Positions 54,813 through 64,000 of a DNA stretch of 64,000 nt are shown here, one piece after another. Below the pieces are notes generated by a model. The model was given only the letters and a program-made list of their open reading frames with translations. It did not search any database and was not told where the DNA came from. The stretch's first letter is position 1. Every line of letters begins with the position of its first letter. Source of the DNA: Selenobaculum gibii (lineage in GTDB: Bacteria > Bacillota > Negativicutes > ICN-92133); assembly GCF_030273445.1 (NCBI RefSeq), contig NZ_CP120678.1:2581501-2645500 (forward strand), in the 5' to 3' direction. Made by a program: the position numbers and the translations under genes.

Positions 54813-54841
54813 ATTGTAGAAGTCTAAAGATAAATTGTCAA
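54813..54841 (-). promoter_or_regulatory. Promoter of binding-protein copy 1
   Basis: Minus strand: TTGACA (54836-54841), 17-base spacer, TACAAT (54813-54818). Confidence 0.85.
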
Positions 54842-54973
54842 TACTTCTATTAACGCACAAACGCACCATTTGTCCCCTTGCAGTGGACGTTTCATAATCT
54901 AATTTACGAAATTCCTAGAAAACAGTCCACTCTGTAAACTTAAAAAAATTATTAATTTACTTTTTATAGAGAA

Positions 54974-55004
54974 AAAAAGTGGCAGAAAAATTCTGCCACT
55001 TTGC
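54974..55004 (-). terminator. Terminator after binding-protein copy 2
   Basis: AAAGTGGCAGAA pairs with TTCTGCCACTTT around 3-4 bases, with TTTTTTT on the minus strand. Confidence 0.92.
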
Positions 55005-55019
55005 ATTTAATCCAATCAA

Positions 55020-56201
55020 TTATTTGTTTGGATTAATCTTTTCTTTAAATACTTTTTCACCATTTTTCATTTCAAGAACAACCGCACTCTTTATTGGATC
55101 ATGCGTTGCACTCATTGTAATAATCCCTGTACCAACCTGTAAATCTTTTGTTTCTTCTAAAGCTACACGAATTTTTTCCGGATCATCGCTGCCGGCACGT
55201 TTAATTGCATCAATTAACATCATGCCGCCATCGTAGCCAAGAGCGGCGAATACGCTTGGTTCTTGACCATATTCAGCTTTATATGCTTCAATAAAGCTTT
55301 TTACGCTTGCATCATTATCCTGCACGGAGTAATGAGAGCTGAAATATGTATTGTTTAGTGGGTCAGCACCAGCAATTTCAGTAAGTTTGGAATCATCCCA
55401 ACCATCTGTACCAATTAATGGAATGTTAATACCAAGTTCACGTGCTTGCTTAACGATCTTGCCAACTTCTTCATAATAAGCTGGGATAAAAATAACATCA
55501 GGATTTCCTGCTTTTAATTTCGTTAATGTAGATTTAAAGTCTTGATCTTTTTGTAAGAAAGCTTCTTGTGCTACAACTTTGCCACCTTGCGCTTCGAAAA
55601 TCTTTGTAAATACTTCCGCCAAACTCTTAGAATAGTCAGAACTTGCATCTACATAGATTGCCGCCGTTTTTGCATTTAATGTTTTCGTCGCGAAGTTCGC
55701 CATTACTTCCCCTTGTAACGGATCAATAAAGCAACTGCGGAAAGCATAAGGTTTTACTTTCCCATTTTCAACTGTAATTTTAGGATTTGTCCCCATTGGT
55801 GCAATTAATGGAATTTTATTATCTTCCGCAATTTGCAAAGTCGCCAATACATTTGAAGTTGTAGCTGGCCCAACAACTACTTTTACTTTATCATTAGAAA
55901 TCAATTTTGTTGTTGCATTTGCTGCTTCAGAAGCTTCTGATTTATTATCCGCAACTACAAGATTAATTTGTTTACCAAGTACACCACCCTTTTCATTGGC
56001 TTGCTTAATTGCTAGCTTAAGCCCATTAAGACCTTGCGAACCATAGTTAGCAACTCCACCTGTCAATTCAAAGTTTGCTCCAATTTTAATTTCACTGCTA
56101 TTGGATGCTTGATTACCACCACATCCAGTAAATATTGCGCCCATCATCGTTACACCTAAAGCTAAACTTGTGAGTGCCATGAGCTTTTTTCCCAATTTCA
56201 T
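55020..56201 (-). CDS. Branched-chain amino acid ABC substrate-binding lipoprotein, copy 2
   Basis: The 393-residue protein has a lipobox (MMGAIFTGCGGN) and closely follows copy 1: IKIGANFELTGGVANYGSQG, LAIKQANEKGGVLGKQINLVVADNKSEASEAAN, VMANFATKTLNAKTAAIYVD. The two genes look like a tandem duplication with diverged ligand pockets (TGTNATFG versus TGGVANYG at the ligand loop). It has its own promoter at 56272-56301 and terminator. Confidence 0.93.
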   Translation of the reverse strand: MKLGKKLMALTSLALGVTMMGAIFTGCGGNQASNSSEIKIGANFELTGGVANYGSQGLNGLKLAIKQANEKGGVLGKQINLVVADNKSEASEAANATTKLISNDKVKVVVGPATTSNVLATLQIAEDNKIPLIAPMGTNPKITVENGKVKPYAFRSCFIDPLQGEVMANFATKTLNAKTAAIYVDASSDYSKSLAEVFTKIFEAQGGKVVAQEAFLQKDQDFKSTLTKLKAGNPDVIFIPAYYEEVGKIVKQARELGINIPLIGTDGWDDSKLTEIAGADPLNNTYFSSHYSVQDNDASVKSFIEAYKAEYGQEPSVFAALGYDGGMMLIDAIKRAGSDDPEKIRVALEETKDLQVGTGIITMSATHDPIKSAVVLEMKNGEKVFKEKINPNK

Positions 56202-56231
56202 TATAAATCCCTCCCATTATAAATCCCTAGT

Positions 56232-56301
56232 ATACAGACTCTTACGTTCCGGTCTGTATGACCATGTGACTATTATAGTTTACACGATTTACAATAGTCA
56301 A
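56232..56301 (-). promoter_or_regulatory. Promoter and leader hairpin of binding-protein copy 2
   Basis: Minus strand: TTGACT (56296-56301), 18-base spacer, TATAAT (56272-56277). The leader then holds ATACAGAC/GTCTGTAT (56232-56259), a hairpin without T-run just before the ribosome site. Confidence 0.75.
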
Positions 56302-56359
56302 GTATTATTTTTATATTTTTGTATATTGTAAATGTACATTTGTTTTTATTTAGTGCAAG

Positions 56360-56391
56360 AAAAAAGGCCTACGAATATTATTCCGTAGACC
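56360..56391 (-). terminator. Terminator after gdhA
   Basis: GGTCTACG and CGTAGGCC pair (one G-U) around 10 bases, with TTTTTTCTTG on the minus strand. Confidence 0.85.
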
Positions 56392-56428
56392 CTTAGCTTT
56401 ATTAAAAATGTAACTTAGTTATCTAAAA

Positions 56429-57784
<1,356 letters not shown>

Positions 57785-57989
57785 TTAAAGATTCAATACC
57801 CTACATTTATATATTATTACTTTCCACAGTAAAAATTGTCAATATATACATCGATTGTGCATTGTATACATGATTTTTGCCTTTATTTTGCATATTTATG
57901 CTAGAAAATTATTTTAAATTTTTAGTATTAGAAATACGTTTAAATTTGTTCACATATTGAATGTAAAAACTTAGAAGGAGGTGAGGCAA

Positions 57990-58214
57990 ATGGCAGTAAA
58001 TAAAGGTAATGGAGCAACAAAGTTAATTCTCAAAGTTCAAACTGGAACAAATAAACTCGGTAATCTCGTTTATACGTCAAGAACTTTCAGTAAATTCAAT
58101 CCATCAATCGCTGATAACGATTTATTCTTAATCGGTGAAGCGATGGCAAGTTTACAAAAGTATCCGCTTACATCTATCAATCGCCAAGACAGTTTTGCAT
58201 TAGCTTCGGAATAA
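57990..58214 (+). CDS. DUF1659 protein
   Basis: The 74-residue protein matches DUF1659: LILKVQTGTNKLGNLVYTSRTFSKFNPSIADNDLFLIGEAMASLQKYPLTSINRQD. GGAGGTG lies 6-7 bases before the ATG at 57990; the GTG three codons earlier overlaps that site. The function is unknown. It forms a pair with the DUF2922 gene, a common Firmicutes arrangement. Confidence 0.88.
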   Translation: MAVNKGNGATKLILKVQTGTNKLGNLVYTSRTFSKFNPSIADNDLFLIGEAMASLQKYPLTSINRQDSFALASE

Positions 58215-58253
58215 GCATGGCATTAAATGAAATATAGAAAGGAGGAATGATCT

Positions 58254-58466
58254 ATGGCAAAAACATTAGAGATGGTTTTCAAAACTGAAGCTGATAAAGA
58301 GCTGAGCATCAGTTTAGCCGAACCTAGGGACAACTTAACACGTAGTGAAGTTGAAAGCGTAATGAATCAATTGATTGCGAAAAACGCAATTGCTTCTACG
58401 AATGGAAAGCTAGCTGCAGTCGCTGATGTAAAGATCCGTACAACAGATAAAACATCTTTGTTATAG
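58254..58466 (+). CDS. DUF2922 protein
   Basis: The 70-residue protein matches DUF2922: KTLEMVFKTEADKELSISLAEPRDNLTRSEVESVMNQLIAKNAI then VADVKIRTTDKTSL. AAAGGAGG precedes the ATG. It lies 39 bases after the DUF1659 gene and the pair ends at a strong terminator. Function unknown. Confidence 0.88.
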   Translation: MAKTLEMVFKTEADKELSISLAEPRDNLTRSEVESVMNQLIAKNAIASTNGKLAAVADVKIRTTDKTSLL

Positions 58467-58476
58467 TAGCCAAAAT

Positions 58477-58517
58477 AAGCCGATAAAAATCAATGATTTT
58501 TATCGGCTTATTTTTTA
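58477..58517. terminator. Bidirectional terminator
   Basis: AAGCCGATAAAAATCA pairs with TGATTTTTATCGGCTT around one or two bases; ATTTTTTAT follows on the plus side and ATTTTGG on the minus side. Confidence 0.92.
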
Positions 58518-59042
58518 TTTCTGGGCTAAAAAATTCATCCGTTTCTTTATTTTTAAAGCAAACTCATGCGCTTCCAGTAAATTGGTTGCATCGGGATGAA
58601 CAGCAGCCTTCTGCCAGCGTTTCTGCGATTCGATGCTCGGTGCATGTGGATGATTGGCTGGTAATTTTGCTAAGCGGTCTAATAAGTTAGGATCAATCTT
58701 TCCCTGACTGGAAAAAGCCCCAACGATTTTGCAATTTGAGCCAAGGTATCGCGCAGCATTTGCTAAAGAAATCATCGCATGTTCTCCCATTGCCTCTGCC
58801 CCTAATGTTTGAAATAATACAATGGATTTCCCTTGTAGTTTAGCCAAAAATTCTCGTGCTTTTTTATTTGGCATTCCATATTCAACGCTATAGCCAAGAA
58901 AAATTACATCATAAATTTTCCACTCAATTTCATCATCAATACTCTTTAAATCCCCTAAATCGGCAATTGCAGAGTACATACTTTCTGCAATCTGCTTTGT
59001 ATTTCCCGTTTTACTAGAGTAAACAATCAAATATTTGTTCAT
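58515..59042 (-). CDS. Flavodoxin-family protein
   Basis: The 175-residue protein has the FMN loop YLIVYSSKTGNTKQIAESMY, DVIFLGYSVEYGMPNKKAREFL and VLFQTLGAEAMGEHA. A C-terminal extension of about 50 residues (PNLLDRLAKLPANHPHAPSIES onward) is typical of flavodoxins that serve a dedicated partner. It is the last gene of the cobalamin-riboswitch operon, 14 bases after the HutW-like gene, and is the likely electron donor for it. Flavodoxin partners are known for anaerobic heme-opening radical-SAM enzymes. Confidence 0.85.
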   Translation of the reverse strand: MNKYLIVYSSKTGNTKQIAESMYSAIADLGDLKSIDDEIEWKIYDVIFLGYSVEYGMPNKKAREFLAKLQGKSIVLFQTLGAEAMGEHAMISLANAARYLGSNCKIVGAFSSQGKIDPNLLDRLAKLPANHPHAPSIESQKRWQKAAVHPDATNLLEAHEFALKIKKRMNFLAQK

Positions 59043-59056
59043 CTCACGACTCCACC

Positions 59057-60478
59057 TTATCGCAAATTCATCATTTCTGACATCATTGACATCTGCTTAT
59101 TTTGGTTGTTTTCCGCTCCATAAATTGCATATTGCAAACCACATAAAATAGATCTTGCGATCCATCTCATCCAATATTTTCCGTGGGTTGTCAACATGAT
59201 ATCATTATTTTTACTTATACAGAGTCCTTGATTTTCCCATAATTTCATATAAGGTAAAAGTCCAGGCTTTAGTTCAATCGCATAACTTTTCTCTAGACCA
59301 TCTAGATCTAAATAGCCACAGTCTAATTGTCCGCTTATCTTTGCAAATAGCGAAGAAAAGTGATCGCGTTGAAATACCATCGCAAAAGGCTTTTCCTGCT
59401 TCTCTACCTTTTTCTTGTATGCATTTAAATCGCGTACTTGAATATATTCCAACTCTCCAATACTGCCTCCGGCTCCAGCACCAAAAGCAAAAATATCACT
59501 GCCATTTTTGGCAAGTTTATTATAAAGGCTCTTATCTTTTTCGCCGCATGTAAAATGGCAACAACTCAGCTGCTGCCAAGCATTTTCCTTCAAATAGCCT
59601 ACTCCTCGTTCATATAATTCCATTCGCTCATCTGCCGCTGGGCACGGTGGATATGCTCCAGTTTTAAGCTTTTCTTCCAGTATGGAATGAGGAAAACGTT
59701 GCAATTTATATAAATCTACCCCTGTAACATTGCATTGCAGTAAGAATTCCAAATCCTTTTGCCAATCTTCCATAGTTTGTCCCGGCAATCCATAGATAAG
59801 ATCAACGATGACATTTACCCCTGTTTGGGCAAGCGATTTTAGCTTTTCTACAATAACTTTTTGTTCAGCCGACCGTCCTAATTTACGTCGTAAATCCGTA
59901 GAAAACGTTTGAACGCCAAAGCTAAAACGATTTACACCATACTTTAAACAAATCGCTAATTTAGCCTCATTAAAGTCAGTGATATTACTCTCAAATGTAA
60001 ATTCACAGCCAGATTCCAGTAAAAAAACTTTTCTTATTTTACTTAATAACCGTTCTAACTGATCTTCATTTAATGCACTAGGGCTACCTCCACCGATAAA
60101 AACTGCTGAAATCATCTGACTTTGATAGTACTCAAAATCTTCTATTATTGATAACTCTTGACATAGCAAATCAACATATTCCTCTTGCATTACTAAATCA
60201 CTTGGATAGCCACAAAAATTACAGTAACTACAGCGTTGCTTACAAAATGGGATATGTATATATACCGCGCTTTTATTTTTTTTTGCTACCATCGTCGCCT
60301 GTTCACGAAAGCGAATTTGCTGTTTAGGCGGCATAATTGGTAGCAGATGACGCGGCGAGTATTGAAGTGTGCAATCATTAAATAACTCACTCATCTTTCG
60401 TGTTGCTTTTAGCCCGAATAATTCTTTATGATTTTCCAGTTGCATAAACTCAGCTAATCCATTCGTCAAATTCATCAT
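59057..60478 (-). CDS. HutW/ChuW-like radical-SAM protein (HemN superfamily)
   Basis: The 473-residue protein (ATG 60478 after GGGGGAAAGAG; an alternative ATG is at 60502) has the radical-SAM motif HIPFCKQRCSYCNFCGY, GGGSPSALNEDQLERLL, FESNITDF, GVNRFSFGVQTFSTDLRRKLGR and DLIYGLPGQTMEDWQ, the HemN layout. The N-terminal SPRHLLPIMPP segment and the C-terminal half place it with HutW/ChuW, anaerobic heme-degrading enzymes, rather than coproporphyrinogen dehydrogenase. Here it is controlled by a cobalamin riboswitch with a TonB receptor and binding protein, so a corrinoid or another tetrapyrrole may be the substrate; that is inference. Confidence 0.82.
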   Translation of the reverse strand: MMNLTNGLAEFMQLENHKELFGLKATRKMSELFNDCTLQYSPRHLLPIMPPKQQIRFREQATMVAKKNKSAVYIHIPFCKQRCSYCNFCGYPSDLVMQEEYVDLLCQELSIIEDFEYYQSQMISAVFIGGGSPSALNEDQLERLLSKIRKVFLLESGCEFTFESNITDFNEAKLAICLKYGVNRFSFGVQTFSTDLRRKLGRSAEQKVIVEKLKSLAQTGVNVIVDLIYGLPGQTMEDWQKDLEFLLQCNVTGVDLYKLQRFPHSILEEKLKTGAYPPCPAADERMELYERGVGYLKENAWQQLSCCHFTCGEKDKSLYNKLAKNGSDIFAFGAGAGGSIGELEYIQVRDLNAYKKKVEKQEKPFAMVFQRDHFSSLFAKISGQLDCGYLDLDGLEKSYAIELKPGLLPYMKLWENQGLCISKNNDIMLTTHGKYWMRWIARSILCGLQYAIYGAENNQNKQMSMMSEMMNLR

Positions 60479-60507
60479 GATATCTCTTTCCCCCAAATCC
60501 ATCTTTC

Positions 60508-61488
60508 TTATCGCGATTCATTTTTCGGATATAATTGTTCTACCATATAGCGGACTGCTTCTGGATATCGCAACCCGGGATTGAGTAAAAATAAGTCCTC
60601 TGGTAAAAAGAAAACTTGTTTATTTTTTACTGCCCGCAACTCTAACCATGCCGGATTATTTTCCATTTCTGACTTAATCCGTTCAAGTGCGCCTCCGTTA
60701 GCTCCCATTGAAGTAATAAATAATACTTCAGGATCTTTTTCTACGAGTGCTTCCATGCTATATACAATTTTATCTGGGGATGCCATACCATTCATCTTTG
60801 CGATTGGCATATCCCCAGACTTAATTGCCAAATCTAAATGAAGTAATGCAGCCACACTTCCGGCGATGCTATCCTCCGTTTCTACGGAAATATCATTCAT
60901 TGTCGTATGTAAAATCACTGTTTTCTTGCTAACTAATGGAACATTTGCTATAGCATCTTGGACACCGTTATCTAATTTTTTTGCCAAGTCTTGCCCCAAA
61001 TCTGCATGACCGGAAACCAGCCCTAATAATTCACAATTTCGTTTTACGTCTTGATAAGTTTTCAGATTAAGTACAATCACCGGAATATGGTTTGCCTCCA
61101 ATATTGGTAGCAAATTCTCATGCATTCCTTTATAAGCAATGACTAAATCAGGCTGTAAGCTCACTACAGCTTCACTGTTAATTCGATAAACAAAACCAAC
61201 TTCTGCACTATCTTTATATCGCTTGGGAATCTGAGCTATCTGTGAGGTTGCCCGTCCGATAACTTTCCCCTGTACCTGATCCAAAATTTCTAGAAAGGAT
61301 GGTGATAACACCACAATTCGTTCCGGTGTATTTGCCAATAACACTTCGCGATGATTATCATCGATGATTGTCAAGTTCTGGCTATGATTTTCCCCTAAAG
61401 TCAAAGATTCTTTATTCCCACATCCAGAAAACAATACACTAGCCGCAATAAATAAAATTGCACTAACCACTATTAATCCTTTATTCAT
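60508..61488 (-). CDS. Periplasmic binding lipoprotein, BtuF/FepB-like (helical backbone type)
   Basis: The 326-residue lipoprotein starts at ATG 61488 (MNKGLIVVSAILF with lipobox LFSGC); the longer upstream frame overlaps the receptor gene and is rejected. The fold is that of corrinoid/heme/siderophore binders: RIVVLSPSFLEILDQV, QPDLVIAYKGMHENLLPIL, a long linker helix, and SMEALVEKDPEVLFITSM. Downstream ABC permease and ATPase genes are not in the window. Riboswitch control favours corrinoid; the HutW-like neighbour would favour heme. Confidence 0.85.
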   Translation of the reverse strand: MNKGLIVVSAILFIAASVLFSGCGNKESLTLGENHSQNLTIIDDNHREVLLANTPERIVVLSPSFLEILDQVQGKVIGRATSQIAQIPKRYKDSAEVGFVYRINSEAVVSLQPDLVIAYKGMHENLLPILEANHIPVIVLNLKTYQDVKRNCELLGLVSGHADLGQDLAKKLDNGVQDAIANVPLVSKKTVILHTTMNDISVETEDSIAGSVAALLHLDLAIKSGDMPIAKMNGMASPDKIVYSMEALVEKDPEVLFITSMGANGGALERIKSEMENNPAWLELRAVKNKQVFFLPEDLFLLNPGLRYPEAVRYMVEQLYPKNESR

Positions 61489-61516
61489 ACAACACTCACT
61501 TTCAGTCCTAACCAAA

Positions 61517-63613
61517 CTAGAATTTGCAGTCGATTCCAACACGATACATTCTTCCATATACATCTTTATTATAATCATGATAATTGCCGAGATTATCTAT
61601 GCCTAAGTATAGCCTTGCCCTCGCATCTAAATCTTTTTGTGCTAAGAAATTAACTACTGTAAATGTGCTATTTTCCATTTCTTTATCCCCCGTTGTAATA
61701 TTGCCATCTTTGCTCGCCCAATAATCAATATTACTTACTACATCCAAGTTAAACTGCCAGTTCGTATCCTTCGGATGATAAAACAATCCTAAATTAAGCT
61801 GATGTCTAGGACGATCTTCTAGTCTTTGACTGCTTCCTTGATCTTTTGCATCTAAATAAACATAGCCAAAGTTCAAATCTACTTCATCATTCAATTGATG
61901 CTGGATTGAAGCTTCTATTCCTTGCATTCTCGCTTCGGGAATGTTTTTATACGTCATTAATTTGTCTTTTGTCGGTATTATACTGGAAACTAAGTTTCCA
62001 GCACTATCCACATATTTACCAGTCCAAGTAGATGTAATTAATTCTTTAACATCATTTCTAAATAAACCAAAATGTCCTGTTGTCTTATCATTCCAATCTT
62101 TTTCTAATGCTAATTCATAGTTCCATGATTTTTCCGGCTTAATATTAGGATTTCCCTGGAAATACTGACCTGGCCCGCCCATCGCGCTGCCTGCAAACAT
62201 TTCCCAAGCATGATAAAGTTCATTAATCGTCGGTGTCTTATAACCTTGTCCCACAACAACCTTTAACCTAGTATCATCAGCAATGTGATAAGTAGATGCT
62301 AAATTTCCTGTCCAAGCAGAGTCAAATAAATTACTATGATCAAATCGTATGGATGGTATAACTAGCCATTGGTCATTTGGACGAATTTCATCCTGAAAAT
62401 ACAAGGAAACATAGTCAATAGATGCTTCATCACTCGATTTTTTACTATTTAGATCGGTTTTTATTCTCGTTCCTTCCGATTTATCTTGTCTCCATTCAAA
62501 ACCAACTGTAGCCAGATGCTTATCGCCCAGTTGCCAACTGTCTTTCCCTTCAAGGACATTAATTGTACGATTCACCCAATCGAAACTATTTAATGTATAA
62601 GGGATAGTAACAATATTATTGCGTCGTGTCTGTTTATAAATAAAATATTCCTTTTCATATTTCGACTGATATGCTCGAACCGACCAATTTTGTTTATCAT
62701 CTTCACCTTCATAGTTCAGCGATAAATTCGTACGTTTATTTTCATTTTTATTAATTTTATCTGATTTTGGCATCATTGGATGATAGGATTGCCCCGCTTC
62801 TGAACGCTGTGTGTCTTCGTTCAGTCGTCCGAAATCAAAACTTAAGCGATTCCCATTTTCAGCCGTATAGGTCATGCCAAAATCAATATTTTGCTCTTTG
62901 CCAAAATAATTATTACTTGTTCCTTCATTATCTACATAGAATGGTTTACTATCATTATAACTTCCCGATATCTTCCAACTCATATTTCCTTTCTCATTAA
63001 TATCTTGATAAAAAATACTAGTTGTTGGACCTGCACTGTCACCATGTTCATAAAGTGAATAATCATAATTAATTGAACCTTGCTTTTTCATTGGCTGTCG
63101 CATGATAATATTGACAACGCCGCCAATTGCATCGCTTCCGTACAACGATCCGGCAGAACCGCGAATAATTTCAACACGTTCCACATTATCCATATTGATT
63201 CGATCTATTTCATGCGCATTGGCTGAGTTATACGAAAGTTCTCCGCTCATCCGTTTGCCATCAACCATAATTAAAACATGTCTTGATTCTGAGCCACGAA
63301 TTCTCACTTGTGATCTTCCCTGAAAATCCTTCCACAAGGTCACCCCTAGCGCATTTTGCAAAACATCCCGTAACGTTCTAGATTGTCGCTTTTCAATATC
63401 TTGACGTATGATTACTTGTACTGTGGTAGGAACTTCTTTTACTGTCTGATCAGTCCTTGTCGCAGTTACAACAACACCATCTAGATAAAATTCATCCAAT
63501 ACTTCTTCATTTGCCCAAGCAATCTCTGTACCGATTGATAATTGCGTGCCCAATATCATTCCACAAACAATCGCCATCCCGATTGCTTTCTTTTTTTGGC
63601 TATAATGTTTCAT
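61517..63613 (-). CDS. TonB-dependent outer-membrane receptor
   Basis: The 698-residue protein has a signal peptide (ending AWA-NEEVL), a TonB-box region FYLDGVVVTATRTDQTVKEVP, the plug domain (RGSESRHVLIMVDGKRMSG, NVERVEIIRGSAGSLYGSDAIGGVVNI), and a 22-strand barrel ending in RVGIDCKF with a terminal Phe. It imports a large ligand across the outer membrane with TonB energy. The size and cobalamin-riboswitch control point to a BtuB-type corrinoid receptor, though heme or another tetrapyrrole is not excluded. AGGAGG lies about 11 bases before the ATG. Confidence 0.92.
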   Translation of the reverse strand: MKHYSQKKKAIGMAIVCGMILGTQLSIGTEIAWANEEVLDEFYLDGVVVTATRTDQTVKEVPTTVQVIIRQDIEKRQSRTLRDVLQNALGVTLWKDFQGRSQVRIRGSESRHVLIMVDGKRMSGELSYNSANAHEIDRINMDNVERVEIIRGSAGSLYGSDAIGGVVNIIMRQPMKKQGSINYDYSLYEHGDSAGPTTSIFYQDINEKGNMSWKISGSYNDSKPFYVDNEGTSNNYFGKEQNIDFGMTYTAENGNRLSFDFGRLNEDTQRSEAGQSYHPMMPKSDKINKNENKRTNLSLNYEGEDDKQNWSVRAYQSKYEKEYFIYKQTRRNNIVTIPYTLNSFDWVNRTINVLEGKDSWQLGDKHLATVGFEWRQDKSEGTRIKTDLNSKKSSDEASIDYVSLYFQDEIRPNDQWLVIPSIRFDHSNLFDSAWTGNLASTYHIADDTRLKVVVGQGYKTPTINELYHAWEMFAGSAMGGPGQYFQGNPNIKPEKSWNYELALEKDWNDKTTGHFGLFRNDVKELITSTWTGKYVDSAGNLVSSIIPTKDKLMTYKNIPEARMQGIEASIQHQLNDEVDLNFGYVYLDAKDQGSSQRLEDRPRHQLNLGLFYHPKDTNWQFNLDVVSNIDYWASKDGNITTGDKEMENSTFTVVNFLAQKDLDARARLYLGIDNLGNYHDYNKDVYGRMYRVGIDCKF

Positions 63614-63667
63614 CCCCGATTTATCCTCCTAAAAATTTCTTAACTACACAATCCATCTTACTAAAAA

Positions 63668-63695
63668 AAATCTGCCTCTTCGAAAAGGCAGATTT
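63668..63695 (-). terminator. Terminator in the receptor leader, proximal
   Basis: AAATCTGCCT pairs with AGGCAGATTT around TTTTCGAA, followed on the minus strand by TTTTTTTAG. It lies between the riboswitch and the receptor gene. Confidence 0.88.
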
Positions 63696-63722
63696 CAATT
63701 ATCAGCAAATAAAAACATAAAA

Positions 63723-63741
63723 ACCCAGCACGAAGCTGGGT
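63723..63741 (-). terminator. Terminator in the receptor leader, distal
   Basis: ACCCAGC pairs with GCTGGGT around 5 bases, followed on the minus strand by TTTTATGTTTTTA. Two terminators thus follow one aptamer. Confidence 0.82.
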
Positions 63742-63844
63742 AAAATAGCAATATAAATGCTGTTATTTTATCCCCTCCCTATCACTCGTAGGTTGTATGG
63801 ACTGAATGGATGGTCACATTGACTTTGAATTGTTCTATCCAACA

Positions 63845-64000
63845 GTTAACGCAGCATCTAATCTCCATATTCGGTGATTGATAAACAGGCAGTTCTCCTG
63901 GCTTTAAATCATCGCTCATCCAAACCTTCCCAAAGTTTTCACCCCAGTGGCATATCTTGGACTAACTCCTTATTACAGTGGCGGGACCGCGCCGGCATTG
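63845..64000 (-). ncRNA. Cobalamin (AdoCbl-type) riboswitch, 5' part beyond the window
   Basis: The minus strand reads AATGCCGGCGCGGTCCCGCC, ACTGTAAT, GAGT, TATGCCACTGG, GGGAAGGT, GGATGA and then the B12 box AGCCAGGAGAACTGCCTG (63886-63903), all core elements of the cobalamin aptamer in order. P1 and part of the 5' side lie outside the window. The downstream operon is receptor, binding protein, HutW-like enzyme and flavodoxin. Confidence 0.95.

Noticed and set aside
61489-61578. N-terminal extension of the binding lipoprotein
   Set aside because: It overlaps the receptor gene, lacks a ribosome site, and a proper lipoprotein signal begins at the internal ATG 61488.

Overview
The window is low-GC Firmicutes-type DNA that also encodes outer-membrane machinery: a TonB-dependent receptor (61517-63613) beside Firmicutes gene orders such as yybS-gdpP-rplI-dnaB-purA, DUF951-ychF and rpsF-ssb-rpsR. 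That combination points to a diderm Firmicute of the class Negativicutes. The Lon-type protease at 18558-20489 belongs to a family common in spore formers. The gene order resembles the region next to oriC in Bacillus, but no dnaA/dnaN is present.

Layout. 1-5149: two arsenic gene sets read leftward, arsR-arsC-permease and acetyltransferase-arsR-arsD-arsA, with ArsR-type operators over a strong promoter. About 5.3-11.1 kb: a small integrative mobilizable element (tyrosine integrase, excisionase-like proteins, MobC, a very short relaxase, an unrecognised 710-residue protein), ending beside the 3' end of a tRNA-Gly gene. 11.2-14.2 kb: an OFA-family transporter under a ZTP-type riboswitch, a small Cys-rich protein, a DUF2164 protein and eight tRNA genes with a duplicated Lys-Glu-Val block. 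14.2-24.3 kb: purA, purB, dnaB, Lon-type protease, rplI, gdpP, yybS-like gene and a MazG-like gene. 24.4-36.0 kb: flavin reductase-like gene, OPT transporter, rpsF-ssb-rpsR, MFS and YjiH-type proteins, an NRAMP transporter with a flagellin remnant behind it, ychF, an SDR and DUF951.

36-49.7 kb: a divergent homologue of radical-SAM RiPP epimerases in which all three cluster cysteines are replaced, a nitrilase, fosX, gene remnants, a rhodanese lipoprotein, purC, a CDF transporter, a soluble CZB chemoreceptor, a CoA-disulfide reductase-rhodanese fusion, and a cluster of two DUF134 regulators, a DUF5320-like protein, an Mrp ATPase and a truncated PaaK-like protein, marked by very long palindromes. 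49.8-56.2 kb: a branched-chain amino acid ABC transporter (livFGMH plus two tandem binding proteins) with a structured, terminator-bearing leader before livH. 56.4-58.5 kb: gdhA and a DUF1659/DUF2922 pair.

58.5-64 kb: a leftward operon of TonB receptor, periplasmic binding protein, HutW/ChuW-like radical-SAM protein and flavodoxin, headed by a cobalamin riboswitch that runs off the window end. The cobalamin control of a heme-degradation-type radical-SAM/flavodoxin pair is the most promising candidate for an undescribed system. The other strong leads are the cysteine-less epimerase homologue, the ZTP riboswitch on an OFA transporter, and the liv leader RNA.
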